Positions 37,441 through 47,130 of a stretch of 49,749 bases of DNA are shown piece by piece (the first letter of the stretch is position 1; each line of letters opens with the position of its first letter). A program made the translations under genes and the position numbers. The notes beneath the pieces are model-generated. The model made no database searches and was not told the DNA's origin. It saw only the letters and a list, made by a program, of their open reading frames with translations. Location of the stretch: positions 1 to 49,749 of the forward strand of contig JAISUP010000035.1 in the NCBI GenBank assembly GCA_031272025.1, read 5' to 3'. This stretch comes from Bacteroidales bacterium (GTDB taxonomy: Bacteria; Bacteroidota; Bacteroidia; Bacteroidales; WCHB1-69).

Positions 37441-40400
37441 CTATTTTTTCATCACTTTTGTGGTTCCCAATACACGATTCCCGTTTGTGATACGTACCAT
37501 GTAAGTTCCTGATGGGTAGCCCGACAAGTCTATCATGTTCGTTTCATTTTCGGTATTTACTTCTTTTATCACTCGTCCTGTTAAATCATAAAGGGTAATG
37601 GTTGCTTTTATTTTTTCCATGTTGGATAAGGTGATAAAAAGTTGGCTACTCGCGGGATTAGGATATACGCGAATATTTTTATCCATCTCTATATTTGTTA
37701 CCGAGAGAGGGGCTTCTATAAATAGCGTTAGGGGGGCAGAGTAGCCACAATTGTTGATGCCGATAACGGTAAGCGTACCCACGCCCGCGCTTGTAACCGT
37801 AAGGATATTAGATTTCGTGAAGTTGGTATCAACAATGGACCATGAAGGGTTGGAAATTTGCCATTGATAGAGATTAGTATGTTGTGCCCCGTTGACCGTG
37901 TAGGTATATTGCCCCGGTTGAGAAATATGGGCAATACCGATAATCGCGTTAGGTAAAATAGGCAATGGCTTAACATTAAGATTCAACGTGATAATACTGT
38001 CACAATCGAAGTTGGTTTTTAAAGAACGGACAAAAGTATAGGTGCCTGTGGAATCTTGTACCGGTATCGAAAAACCGTTTTTATTATAAGATTTTCCAAA
38101 GCATACTTCGTCCGACAGCACTGTTTCACGAATAGGGTGCACGTACACCCATAGCGAGGCTTCGTCTGAACAACCCGAACTATTGCTTGCCGTAACGGTA
38201 TACAGGGTATTTTGTCCCGGAGTAATTTCGTTATCAGGTAATTGTATCCCGTTATTCCACAAGAATGTTTCGCCTCCTTGTGCTACGGCTTGCAACACGG
38301 TGGTTTCGCCATCGCAAAGGTGGGTTTTACCCGTGATATTGACTTGTGGGGTAGATAATGACGTGATAGCGGCGCTACTTGTGGCTGTGCACCCGTAAGT
38401 ATTCGTTGCCGTTACCGTGTAGTTGCCTGCTTGTGCTATCACTACACTATCCCCTATATTTCCATTACTCCATTCGTAAAAATCACCCCCGCTACAACGC
38501 AAAACAGTATTTTTTCCTTCGCAAAAAGAAAAATTTCCACTGATTTGTGCCAATGGGGTAGGCGTGCTCGCGATTTCTTTGGTGGTAGAGGCGATACAAT
38601 TGTGCTCGTTGATGACATAAACAAGGTAAGTTCCCCCTTGATTGATGACGATGCTTTGATTAGTATCCCCGTTCATCCACGTGTATTTTGTTCCCCCAAA
38701 TGCACTAATTGTCATTGTATTACCTGTACACAAGGTAGAGTTTCCCACGATACTTGCCACGGGTAACGGGTGCACGGTAACTAATTTGCTTGCCACCGAA
38801 GAACATTGCTGCGCGTTGGTAACGGTAACACTGTAAGTAGTTGTGGTATTTGGAGAAGTGGAAATGGTAGCGGTGGTATTGCCGTTGCTCCACAAATAAG
38901 TATTTCCCCCCGAAGCAGAGAGTATAATATCATCTCCTGCACACAACATGCTACTGCCGGTAATGGTTACGGAAGGACGATCGTTCACGGTGAGGACGAT
39001 TTCTGCGGTAGAAGAGCATCCTAACCCGTTGGTCGCGGTAACGTTGTAAATACCGGCATTTTTCGCGGTAATAGAAGTTGAAGTATGCCCTGTAGACCAT
39101 TGCAATTGTGTTGCCCCGCTCGCGGTAAACAAAGTACTGTCGCCCGTGCAAATGGTTGTTTGTCCCACGATATTTACCGTAGGAGCCGCCTTTGATGTAA
39201 TTGTGGCAGAGGAAGTTGCCGTACAACCATAGGAGTTCGTCGCGGTAACACTGTAAGGAACCGAAGACACGGGCAAAGATACTTGTGCCGTAGTTGCCCC
39301 CGTGCTCCACTGGTAAGCACTTGCCCCTTGTGCTTCTAAAATAGCATTTTGTCCAGGACAAACTGCACGGTCGCCCACGATGGTGAGTGCCGGTACGGGG
39401 TATGCCATAACCTCTACCGAAACTACTTTGCTACAATTGTTATTATTGGTTACGGTTACGTGATATGTACCTCCACTATTGACCGAGATGGTTGGTATTT
39501 GTTCATTGGTATTCCACAAGTAGTCCAACCCGGATTCTCCAACCGCCGTGATATTGGTACTTTTTCCTTCACAGAAAAAGAAGTCCCCTTGTATGCTTAC
39601 TTGTGGCAACGGGATGGTTGTTACTTGTAGTGATGCAGATGCGGTACAGCCGTATTCGCTGCTACCGGTTACGGTATAATTACCTCCGGCACTAATATTG
39701 AGGGTGGGGGTGTTATCTCCGGTGTTCCACGTGTAGCCTGCACTTCCCCCTGTCGCGGTGAGCGTGGTGTTGCTGCCCAAACAAAGATTTTGTTGACCGC
39801 TAATATTTATCGCGGGGGCGGGACGGGCGGTAACGGTATGTGTTGCCGTACTGCTACAACCGGCACCGGTGCTCACGGTCACTTCATAGTCGCGGGCTGT
39901 TGTTACCGTCAAAGAGGCTGTGCTATCGCCTGTATCCCAAAGGTAGTGTGTACTCCCTTGTGCCGTGAGAACGAGGCTACCGCCGGGGCATAAATTATCA
40001 TTGCCCGAAATAGAGGCTACCGGTACAGGATTTACCGTTATCGTGATGGTTTTTACATTAGAACAATTATTTACGTTGGTTACAGTCAAATAATAGTCTG
40101 TTGTAGATGTAGGGCTCAGGGTGATATAGGATTGCGTGTTCCCACCGGGTGCCCACAAATAGGTATTGCCGCCCGTGGCGGTAAGTGTCGTTGTTTCTCC
40201 TTTGCAAATAGAGGTTTTCCCGTTTATCGTGATAGCAGGTAATGGATAAACGGTAACTGAGGCAGAGGCTTCCCCTTGACAACCATTGGGTGCCGTAACT
40301 GTTACCCGATAAATGCCGGCATCTTCTACCATAATAAATGAGTTTACGTTACCATTATTCCACTCGTATTCCCAATCGTCTCCATTTACACTAAGCATGG

Positions 40401-43080
40401 TTTGAGCACCCGCGCATATATTTCGAGTGCCGGATATAGTGGGAGCCGGTACGGGCAATACCGTAACCGTTGCCGTTGATGTATTGACACATCCAAATGT
40501 ATTGCTCGCGCTCACCGTGTATGCCCCCGCGGAATTCACCGTAACTGTGCTTTGCGTACTACCATTATGTTCCCACAAATAAGTACAATTCTCGGCAATG
40601 GCTTGTAATGTAGTATGATTGTTTTGACAAAATTGTCGTTCTCCTTCTATGTGCAATTGGGGAATAGGATGTGTTGTTACTGTAGTAGACACGGTTTTGC
40701 TACAGCCTTGACTATTGGTTACGGTTACCTGATAGATGCCGCCGCTATTGACCATGATAGAGGAGGTGGTAGCACCGGTACTCCACAAGTACGCGTTTCC
40801 ATTGTTCGCGCTCAATTGTCGGGATTCTCCCTGACAAAAAGAAGTTTGTCCCGAAATGGTTGGGGTAGGGGATGGTTTCACCGTGAGCGTGTGCGTGGCT
40901 GTCGCCGAACAATTCCCGCTACCGGTTACAGTAACTGTATAACTTCCTGTGGACGCGACTTTTATCATATTTGTGGTATCCCCCGTGTTCCACGAGTATT
41001 TGTTGCCCCCGGTGGCAATTAGTATTGCAGTATCTCCTTGACAAATACTGTTTTCTCCAATAATTTGTGCCGAGGGAATAGGGTGAACGGTTAAGGTTAC
41101 GATGGTAGAAGAGGAGCATCCCGCGCTACTCGTTACCGTGAGTGGGTAATGGGTTGTCGTTACCGGACTTTCTACACGGGTAGGAGTAGTCAGGTTATCT
41201 CCCCATAAATACGAAGTTCCCCCGCCCGCCGTGATATAGGTAGAGGCTCCCAAACACACGTCCGTGTTTCCCGTGATCGTGATTACAGGTAGTGGATTGA
41301 CTTTTATTGTAATAGAAGATGTGTCAAAACAAGCAACTTCTCCTTTTGGGTGTGCCCATCTGTTTATCGCGACAAATTCGTAAATACCGGAAGTCTTCGC
41401 GACAATATTTCGGGTATTTTCACTGGTATTCCAGAGGCATTCGTTCCCGTCTACCCCATGAAGTTCCACGCTGTCTTTATCACAAAAGACCAAAGGTCCC
41501 ATTGCCGTGATTGATGCCGCGGGTACAGGATAATGGGTTACCGTGTGTAGAAAAGAAACCGCACAATTTAAAGGGGACGTGTAAGTGGTTACAATATAAT
41601 TACCTGCAGTGTCGGTGATGATAGAGGCAGTGGTGTCGCCGGTATTCCAAAGATAACGGTCTGCCCCGGATGCGGCGAGCACGATAGAATACCCATCACA
41701 AACAAAATGACTCCCTTCAAACGAAGCATGAGGCACTACACGAGTTATCCTGCTACTGTCGGAAGATTGACAGCCCGCGGGATGGGTAGCTGTTACACGA
41801 TAAGTGATATCGGTAGCGGGTGCTACTTTCAAACTGTCGCCACTATATCCGGTTGACCACTTAAAAACGGTCTGGTTACTTAATATATCTTTCGCCACGA
41901 GCAAAGTGGTATCTCCCGCGCAAATGGTTTTGTTTGGGGTGATTTGTAAAGAAGGTAACGGTAGATGGGCTACGGTAAGCGTGTCGTAACTTTTGCATAA
42001 GGGAACAAAATAGCCCTCCACGGAATAATAGCCCGCCGTTTGCACAGTAATGGTGCTTGTGGTATCTCCCGTGTTCCATAAATAAGAGGTAGCCCCCGAT
42101 ACCGACAGCGTGATTTGGTTATACGGGCAAATATTCGTGTCGGGGGTAAGCGTGAGTGTGGGAAAAGCATGTACCACAAGGTCGATGGTCTCCGAACGGG
42201 CACATGAATAGTTGCCGGTAACCATTACTTGATAGTTGCCGGCAGTTTTAGCGACAATGGTAGCATTGGTATCCCCCGTGTTCCACAAGTAGTGGTTGCC
42301 CCCTGATGCGGTAAGTTTCACGCTGTCGCCCATGCAAAACTCTGTTGCCCCTGATGCGGTAATCATGGCAGGCACCGTGTACCCGTGTGCGGTTAGGGAA
42401 AGTGTTTTTTGACAGTTTAAATCCGAACTGTACGCGGTAACCGTGTAAGTACCGGGCTGTTTAACCGTGATACTATTGCTATTGCTGCCTGTGTTCCACA
42501 GGTAAGACCCCGCTCCTGAGGCGGTAAGCACAATACTGTCGCCTTCGCAAATGATCGTGTCGCCCGACAAGGTGCCTGAAGGAACGTGCATGGTAACAGA
42601 AGTATATACCGTAGTCGTGCAGCCATAACTGTCTGTAATTGTAACCATATAATTACCGGGGGTACTCACCGTGATGTCGGACGTGGTGTCTCCTGTATCC
42701 CATTGATAGGTAGTGCCTCCGGAGGCAGTAAGCAAACGGCTATCTCCCGCGCAAAAAACCGTATCGCCGGAAATATACCCCGACACTACCCGCGAATTCA
42801 CCCAAAGAACATAAGTGGTGTCATTGTCAATGATAGTATAACTTCCTCCTGTACTAATACTTTGCCCATGATAAATATACGATTGTCCTTCACAAAGGTC
42901 AAGAGTATCGGCAATCGTGATAGTATCATTAACCGCGACGGTTTCTTCCATTGAAAAAATAAACATGTTGCTCTTGTTCGCGGCATGTACAGGTTGCATG
43001 ATTAAACTTAAAATCAGACAAACCAAAAATACTACCCAAAAAATATAATGTCTTTTCATATTAAAAATAATAAATTGCAT
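37441..43080 (-). CDS. Giant T9SS adhesin with 22 Ig-like repeats
   Basis: An exported surface protein of 1879 residues. The start at 43080 is the first ATG; an ATG at 43059 gives a more usual signal peptide (MKRHYIFWVVFLVCLILSLI). I count 22 tandem repeats of about 68-80 residues between roughly residues 108 and 1663. Each has the pattern C-x(n)-L-x-A-x-G-x-x-Y-x-W-x-x-G and a second Cys near its end, suggesting one disulfide per Ig-like or PKD-like module. A half-module precedes them and two degenerate ones follow. The last 75 residues are a type A T9SS sorting domain (VYPNPASSQLFITL, then YPSGTYMVRIT, ending TTKVMKK), so it is exported through the SprA pore. It is the first gene of a probable operon with the LytTR gene. 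Ligand unknown. Confidence 0.9.
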   Translation of the reverse strand: MQFIIFNMKRHYIFWVVFLVCLILSLIMQPVHAANKSNMFIFSMEETVAVNDTITIADTLDLCEGQSYIYHGQSISTGGSYTIIDNDTTYVLWVNSRVVSGYISGDTVFCAGDSRLLTASGGTTYQWDTGDTTSDITVSTPGNYMVTITDSYGCTTTVYTSVTMHVPSGTLSGDTIICEGDSIVLTASGAGSYLWNTGSNSNSITVKQPGTYTVTAYSSDLNCQKTLSLTAHGYTVPAMITASGATEFCMGDSVKLTASGGNHYLWNTGDTNATIVAKTAGNYQVMVTGNYSCARSETIDLVVHAFPTLTLTPDTNICPYNQITLSVSGATSYLWNTGDTTSTITVQTAGYYSVEGYFVPLCKSYDTLTVAHLPLPSLQITPNKTICAGDTTLLVAKDILSNQTVFKWSTGYSGDSLKVAPATDITYRVTATHPAGCQSSDSSRITRVVPHASFEGSHFVCDGYSIVLAASGADRYLWNTGDTTASIITDTAGNYIVTTYTSPLNCAVSFLHTVTHYPVPAASITAMGPLVFCDKDSVELHGVDGNECLWNTSENTRNIVAKTSGIYEFVAINRWAHPKGEVACFDTSSITIKVNPLPVITITGNTDVCLGASTYITAGGGTSYLWGDNLTTPTRVESPVTTTHYPLTVTSSAGCSSSTIVTLTVHPIPSAQIIGENSICQGDTAILIATGGNKYSWNTGDTTNMIKVASTGSYTVTVTGSGNCSATATHTLTVKPSPTPTISGQTSFCQGESRQLSANNGNAYLWSTGATTSSIMVNSGGIYQVTVTNSQGCSKTVSTTVTTHPIPQLHIEGERQFCQNNHTTLQAIAENCTYLWEHNGSTQSTVTVNSAGAYTVSASNTFGCVNTSTATVTVLPVPAPTISGTRNICAGAQTMLSVNGDDWEYEWNNGNVNSFIMVEDAGIYRVTVTAPNGCQGEASASVTVYPLPAITINGKTSICKGETTTLTATGGNTYLWAPGGNTQSYITLSPTSTTDYYLTVTNVNNCSNVKTITITVNPVPVASISGNDNLCPGGSLVLTAQGSTHYLWDTGDSTASLTVTTARDYEVTVSTGAGCSSTATHTVTARPAPAINISGQQNLCLGSNTTLTATGGSAGYTWNTGDNTPTLNISAGGNYTVTGSSEYGCTASASLQVTTIPLPQVSIQGDFFFCEGKSTNITAVGESGLDYLWNTNEQIPTISVNSGGTYHVTVTNNNNCSKVVSVEVMAYPVPALTIVGDRAVCPGQNAILEAQGASAYQWSTGATTAQVSLPVSSVPYSVTATNSYGCTATSSATITSKAAPTVNIVGQTTICTGDSTLFTASGATQLQWSTGHTSTSITAKNAGIYNVTATNGLGCSSTAEIVLTVNDRPSVTITGSSMLCAGDDIILSASGGNTYLWSNGNTTATISTSPNTTTTYSVTVTNAQQCSSVASKLVTVHPLPVASIVGNSTLCTGNTMTISAFGGTKYTWMNGDTNQSIVINQGGTYLVYVINEHNCIASTTKEIASTPTPLAQISGNFSFCEGKNTVLRCSGGDFYEWSNGNIGDSVVIAQAGNYTVTATNTYGCTATSSAAITSLSTPQVNITGKTHLCDGETTVLQAVAQGGETFLWNNGIQLPDNEITPGQNTLYTVTASNSSGCSDEASLWVYVHPIRETVLSDEVCFGKSYNKNGFSIPVQDSTGTYTFVRSLKTNFDCDSIITLNLNVKPLPILPNAIIGIAHISQPGQYTYTVNGAQHTNLYQWQISNPSWSIVDTNFTKSNILTVTSAGVGTLTVIGINNCGYSAPLTLFIEAPLSVTNIEMDKNIRVYPNPASSQLFITLSNMEKIKATITLYDLTGRVIKEVNTENETNMIDLSGYPSGTYMVRITNGNRVLGTTKVMKK

Positions 43081-43131
43081 TTCTTTACCATAAAAAATTC
43101 TCCAGAATTGTTATAAACAAAAAAAGGGGTG

Positions 43132-43139
43132 CAAAGGTA
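43132..43139 (-). promoter_or_regulatory. -7 box for the adhesin operon
   Basis: The - strand reads TTTACCTTTGC, matching TAnnTTTG, 51 nt upstream of the ATG at 43080 (72 nt upstream of 43059). It is the only box visible in the 158-nt gap after the PMT-like gene. Confidence 0.5.
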
Positions 43140-43238
43140 AATAAAATTTATGAAAAAGAGCATTTTTCCAAGTCGCGTAGAACTTGACGATGGTTATTTT
43201 ACAATAGTTATGTACGCGGGAAATCATGATTAGATTTT

Positions 43239-45575
43239 TTATCGTTGCGCGGGTGAAAAAATGTCTTTTGACATTTGCCGGTATCTTTTTGCCTCTTCTT
43301 TTTTACCTCTTTTCTCGTATCTTTTTGCCATGACACGATAAAGTTTAGCATAAGCCGCTGCCTCGTTCAATCCGTCTTTAACTTTATATATTTCAACTAA
43401 TTGTCTTACACATTGGTCATCTATACGGTCTATATCAATCAATTTTATCAACATTTTTTCGGCATTGTCAATATCATTTTTTCTCAGGTAAATATTGCAG
43501 GCAAGGTGATATGCCGCGCTGAATTTGAAGTTGTCTTTGATGATATCTTGGCACGCTTTAAGGGCGTTGTCCGCGTTTTGTTTTCCTAATTCATAGTGAG
43601 CGAGGAAAAAATTGGAAGTTTCATGGTGAGGCCAATGCCGTAGGGCGCGGTCTATATAGGGTTTGGCACTGTCGGGTTGCCCGTGTTGCATGTACGTTTC
43701 TATCACGTTCATTAAGGCTGATTCGTTAAGAGAATCTTGACACAGTGCTTTTTTGAAACAAATGATGGCACTGTCGGGCATGTTTTTGCTCTTGTAGTTA
43801 TTACCGATAAAGTCGTAGCGTGATGCGCGTTTGAGGATAAGGCAAATGGGGAACCCGTCCACATTGATAGTATGGATACAATCGCTTGGGGGAAAATTGG
43901 GGGTATCTTTAATTTGTTCGGGCATGATGCCTGTAATCGGGAATATGGCATAGTCCCAATCGCTATTACCCCGCTCGTACCACCTGACAAAACCGATTTG
44001 AAAGCGTGCGGTATCGTGCCTGAAAAAGTATTGAACAGAGGCATTATGCCAGGCTACAACCTTAATTTTTTTCCCGGGAGTAACACTATCGGTTGTCGCG
44101 TGCGCGATAATCCATTCCGAGGCTTCGCGGGTAGAATGAAAATAATAGTCCATTTCATAATTGCCATAGGCTTTTTTCATGCCGCCAGCCAATTCATTGA
44201 AATACACGTACTCGTAAGGGTGAGCGCGAAGAATATGCAAAGCGGGTGGAATAAGTAGCAGGAAAGGTAAGACTATAGCAAGGTAATAAGGGACTTTTAT
44301 AAATTGAAAATTGGAAGTTGAAAATTGAAAATCAGAATTTTTTTGTAACTCGCGTTTCGTGATTCGCGATTGAATAAAGTCTATCAAAGCATGAAAACCC
44401 AGCCCCGCGGCGATGACCATGGGCGGGTAAGCAAATATGGCATGACGCCAGCCTCCATATACATTGGCATTGCTATACACGATCCAAAATATGGGGAATA
44501 TGAAGGCAAAGCCTATCATGAAATTTTCGAATCCTGTTTTTTTATTTTGTTTCAGGAAACAGAAAAACAAAATAACGCCAAGAATTACGGCTGTTGGAAT
44601 GGTCATCAGGATATATTTAGGAGTGTAGTACCACGGTAGCATGTCAGACCATTGTAACTCCCCCTCAAATAATTGGCGAAGAGCAGTGGAAAAATGAGAA
44701 AGCCCACTAAAGGCTTCCATGGTATTGTGTATGGGGGCAGGCATGATGTAGGGACATAAGGGAATAGTGATTAGAAAAGCCGCGACAACTATCAAGATGA
44801 ATTTTAATAATAAATGCCCGGCAATTTTAAGATGCTGAATTTGAAAATAATGCTTTGGTTTATTGATGATTAAGAAATAAACGAGCAAGAAAAACCCGAA
44901 ATAGGCATAGAGTAAAATACCGCCTGCTCTTATGGCTATGGATAGCCCGATGGCAATCGCTAATTTGACGCATGTTCGTATTTTAGGTTTTGGATATTCG
45001 GTTATAAACTTATGAATATAGTATAGCCCTGCCATAAACATGGCGGCAAAAGGAATATCCTTGGGGTTGTTAAAAGAATGTCCTAAAAATCGAGGCGATA
45101 GCAACAATAATACCATGACAATAGTCCCCGCTCGCCAGTTTTTAATATTCTTGGCTAACAAACCGGCAAATAATATGGCAATAAATCCCATGAAGGCATT
45201 CATGATATGCCTTAATGTTTGATAATTGTCGATATGACATATTTTTTCTATGGCAACGGATATGGTTTCGAACCACATGCCGTAAAAATTCATTTCAGGG
45301 ACAGTTTTATAAGTCGTGTCCTTACCCCCCGACACGTAAAAGTTGTAAATTTTTTCTGCATGAGGATATTGCCATATATCTTCATCGCCCGAATTGCCCG
45401 CGTCGAGCGACAACAAAACAATTATCCCCAATATAATAACAGATAATACGATAAAAGCGTATTTCCAATATTTATCTCCCTTGTTTAACGATTTTTCAGG
45501 GCTATCTGTCTTCTCGACGGATTCCTTATTTTTTACAAGATTTTTTTGGGATCGTGTTTTTAATTTCTCGTTCAT
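43239..45575 (-). CDS. PMT/GT39-like membrane glycosyltransferase with TPR tail
   Basis: A 778-residue membrane protein whose N-terminal two thirds resemble the PMT/ArnT GT-C class, which use polyprenyl-phosphate sugars on the periplasmic side. A basic cytoplasmic stretch (residues 1-35) precedes helix 1 at about 38-58. The first loop has the acidic motif NSGDEDIWQYPHAEKIYNFY expected near the active site, then about nine to ten helices up to residue 440. After a soluble stretch come four or five TPR motifs at about 600-770 (YIDRALRHWPHHETSNFFLA, then HLACNIYLRKNDIDNAEKML). TPRs may bind a partner or substrate protein. It overlaps the methyltransferase stop by 4 nt (ATGA). Sugar and acceptor unknown. 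Confidence 0.75.
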   Translation of the reverse strand: MNEKLKTRSQKNLVKNKESVEKTDSPEKSLNKGDKYWKYAFIVLSVIILGIIVLLSLDAGNSGDEDIWQYPHAEKIYNFYVSGGKDTTYKTVPEMNFYGMWFETISVAIEKICHIDNYQTLRHIMNAFMGFIAILFAGLLAKNIKNWRAGTIVMVLLLLSPRFLGHSFNNPKDIPFAAMFMAGLYYIHKFITEYPKPKIRTCVKLAIAIGLSIAIRAGGILLYAYFGFFLLVYFLIINKPKHYFQIQHLKIAGHLLLKFILIVVAAFLITIPLCPYIMPAPIHNTMEAFSGLSHFSTALRQLFEGELQWSDMLPWYYTPKYILMTIPTAVILGVILFFCFLKQNKKTGFENFMIGFAFIFPIFWIVYSNANVYGGWRHAIFAYPPMVIAAGLGFHALIDFIQSRITKRELQKNSDFQFSTSNFQFIKVPYYLAIVLPFLLLIPPALHILRAHPYEYVYFNELAGGMKKAYGNYEMDYYFHSTREASEWIIAHATTDSVTPGKKIKVVAWHNASVQYFFRHDTARFQIGFVRWYERGNSDWDYAIFPITGIMPEQIKDTPNFPPSDCIHTINVDGFPICLILKRASRYDFIGNNYKSKNMPDSAIICFKKALCQDSLNESALMNVIETYMQHGQPDSAKPYIDRALRHWPHHETSNFFLAHYELGKQNADNALKACQDIIKDNFKFSAAYHLACNIYLRKNDIDNAEKMLIKLIDIDRIDDQCVRQLVEIYKVKDGLNEAAAYAKLYRVMAKRYEKRGKKEEAKRYRQMSKDIFSPAQR

Positions 45576-46357
45576 AATTTTTTTGGGTTAATGGGTTTAC
45601 TTATAGAATAAGTTGACAAACCGGGTAAGTGGATGCCTATTTTATTCAATAGATGACATAGACGGAAGTCTAAAACCAACGCGTTTTCGTAAAGAGAAGA
45701 TACAATTTTGCCACCGTTCCAACTGCCGATACCGGTAACCGTTTTGGGTTTGATAAAAAATTCCATTACTTTTTGCAAAGCCCTTATTAAAAAGAGCGAG
45801 AAGAAGAAATGCCCCCTTCCTCCGGAGAGTTGCTGCAACCCAGCCACACGTACTGTTTCCGCGAGTGTTTTTCGCGAATAACGACGATAATGTCCAAGCC
45901 ATCTGTCATGTTCAACAAAAAGGGCTTGATAAGCAGGTACGGAAATCACGAACAACGTGTCTTTACCTATAAATGATTTCTCTACGAGAGTCTTAAGAAA
46001 AACGGAAGCGTTTTCGATGTGTTCCAAAACGTCCAATAGAAATACCACCGAAACTTTCTTGTCCCCGACTTCATCAATATTCTTGACATAGTCAATAGGG
46101 TAGTGAGAATATTTATTTTTTAGAAAATCAATAATTTCATTATCAAAAGCCGTATCTATAGCGATAAGTTGGCTATTTGGAAATTCGTCGTGAAACCTCG
46201 ACAAGAAAAATACATCACCACAACCCACGTCTAACACGAGTTTTTGGGTATCATTGTCGGACAAATATGGTTTCACGAGGCTGTTCACAACCCTACCGCG
46301 AGCGTATTCCCACGGGTGATTTCTTTTTCCCGCGACTTTTTGTTCTTTAATATCCAT
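45572..46357 (-). CDS. Class I SAM-dependent methyltransferase
   Basis: A 261-residue Rossmann-fold methyltransferase. The SAM-binding motif I is LVLDVGCGDVFFLSRF, followed by the acidic ribose-binding strand LIAIDTAF and the motif VVFLLDVLEHIENASVFLKT, typical of UbiE/COQ5-like and glycan-associated methyltransferases. The C-terminal part has a hydrophobic helix (HFFFSLFLIRALQKVMEFFI) suggesting membrane contact. It overlaps both neighbours: 11 nt with the GT2 gene upstream and 4 nt with the PMT-like gene downstream. Its substrate is probably a lipid or sugar handled by the operon (inference). Confidence 0.85.
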   Translation of the reverse strand: MDIKEQKVAGKRNHPWEYARGRVVNSLVKPYLSDNDTQKLVLDVGCGDVFFLSRFHDEFPNSQLIAIDTAFDNEIIDFLKNKYSHYPIDYVKNIDEVGDKKVSVVFLLDVLEHIENASVFLKTLVEKSFIGKDTLFVISVPAYQALFVEHDRWLGHYRRYSRKTLAETVRVAGLQQLSGGRGHFFFSLFLIRALQKVMEFFIKPKTVTGIGSWNGGKIVSSLYENALVLDFRLCHLLNKIGIHLPGLSTYSISKPINPKKL

Positions 46358-47129
46358 TTTTTCTTTTTTTAAAATAATGTCGTTTAATTTTTAATAACTC
46401 AAAAGGGACAGTTATAAAATCTTTCATTTTTAATTTAGAGCCGCCCACATCATTCCATTGCAGGATAGGAAATTCGCAAATACAATTGTTCGCGGCATCT
46501 TTTCCATGTAAATTGATATATCGGGCAAGAATTTCAATGTCGAAAAACCATTTTGAGACGAAGGGTTGATTAAATAATTGTGTTATTAAATTTGTTTTGA
46601 ATAGTTTGGCACCACATTGCGTATCGTACACGTTAATATTTAAAACGCGAGCGGTTACTGTGGCAAAAACGCGTCCAAAGAAATGACGGGTTCGCTTTCT
46701 ACTCACGTTTGCTCCAAGCCTTAGCAGTCGCAACCCGGTCATGATATCATACTGTTTTTCACCTAACACACTTATCATGCGGTCAATTTCATTCAATGGA
46801 GTCGCGAGGTCTGCATCCCAAAATCCTATGTATCGCGTATCAAAATGTTGTTGCGCGAACAAAACACCTTGCCTTACTGCCTCTGCTTTTCCTTCATTTT
46901 GAGGTAAATTAAGAAAATGTAATCGAGCATGTCGTGCACATAAAGACACGAGCATCTCCTTTGTACCATCAACACTGCCATCATTCACGAATAAAAAATT
47001 GATATTCTCGCGGCAACCAACATATTCTAAAAATTCCTCTTTGGGTAATCGGCTTTCTTCATTATAACAAGGGATAACGATAGCAAGTAACATATTGGTA
47101 TAATTAAAATTATGGTTATTTGTCAGCAT
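46347..47129 (-). CDS. GT2 polyprenyl-phosphate sugar synthase-like (Alg5/DPM1 type)
   Basis: A GT-A family 2 glycosyltransferase of the Alg5/DPM1 type, which load a sugar onto a polyprenyl phosphate. Motifs are LAIVIPCYNEESRLP, FLFVNDGSVDGTKEML and DADLATPLNEI, with the conserved DxD-like metal site DAD, then MTGLRLLRLGANVSRKRTRH and YDTQCGAKLF, close to Alg5. The ATG at 47129 has a GGAG nine bases upstream and sits one base from the previous stop; the ATG at 47093 (MLLAIVIPCYN) is the family-like alternative. A product of this type is the donor used by PMT-type enzymes such as the one two genes downstream. Sugar identity is unknown. Confidence 0.85.
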   Translation of the reverse strand: MLTNNHNFNYTNMLLAIVIPCYNEESRLPKEEFLEYVGCRENINFLFVNDGSVDGTKEMLVSLCARHARLHFLNLPQNEGKAEAVRQGVLFAQQHFDTRYIGFWDADLATPLNEIDRMISVLGEKQYDIMTGLRLLRLGANVSRKRTRHFFGRVFATVTARVLNINVYDTQCGAKLFKTNLITQLFNQPFVSKWFFDIEILARYINLHGKDAANNCICEFPILQWNDVGGSKLKMKDFITVPFELLKIKRHYFKKRKNGY

Positions 47130-47130
47130 T

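Noticed and set aside
37441-43080. Tandem repeats considered as a CRISPR array or satellite
   Set aside because: The roughly 200-bp units are diverged and conserved at protein level (Cys, Trp, Gly positions), so they are coding repeats.
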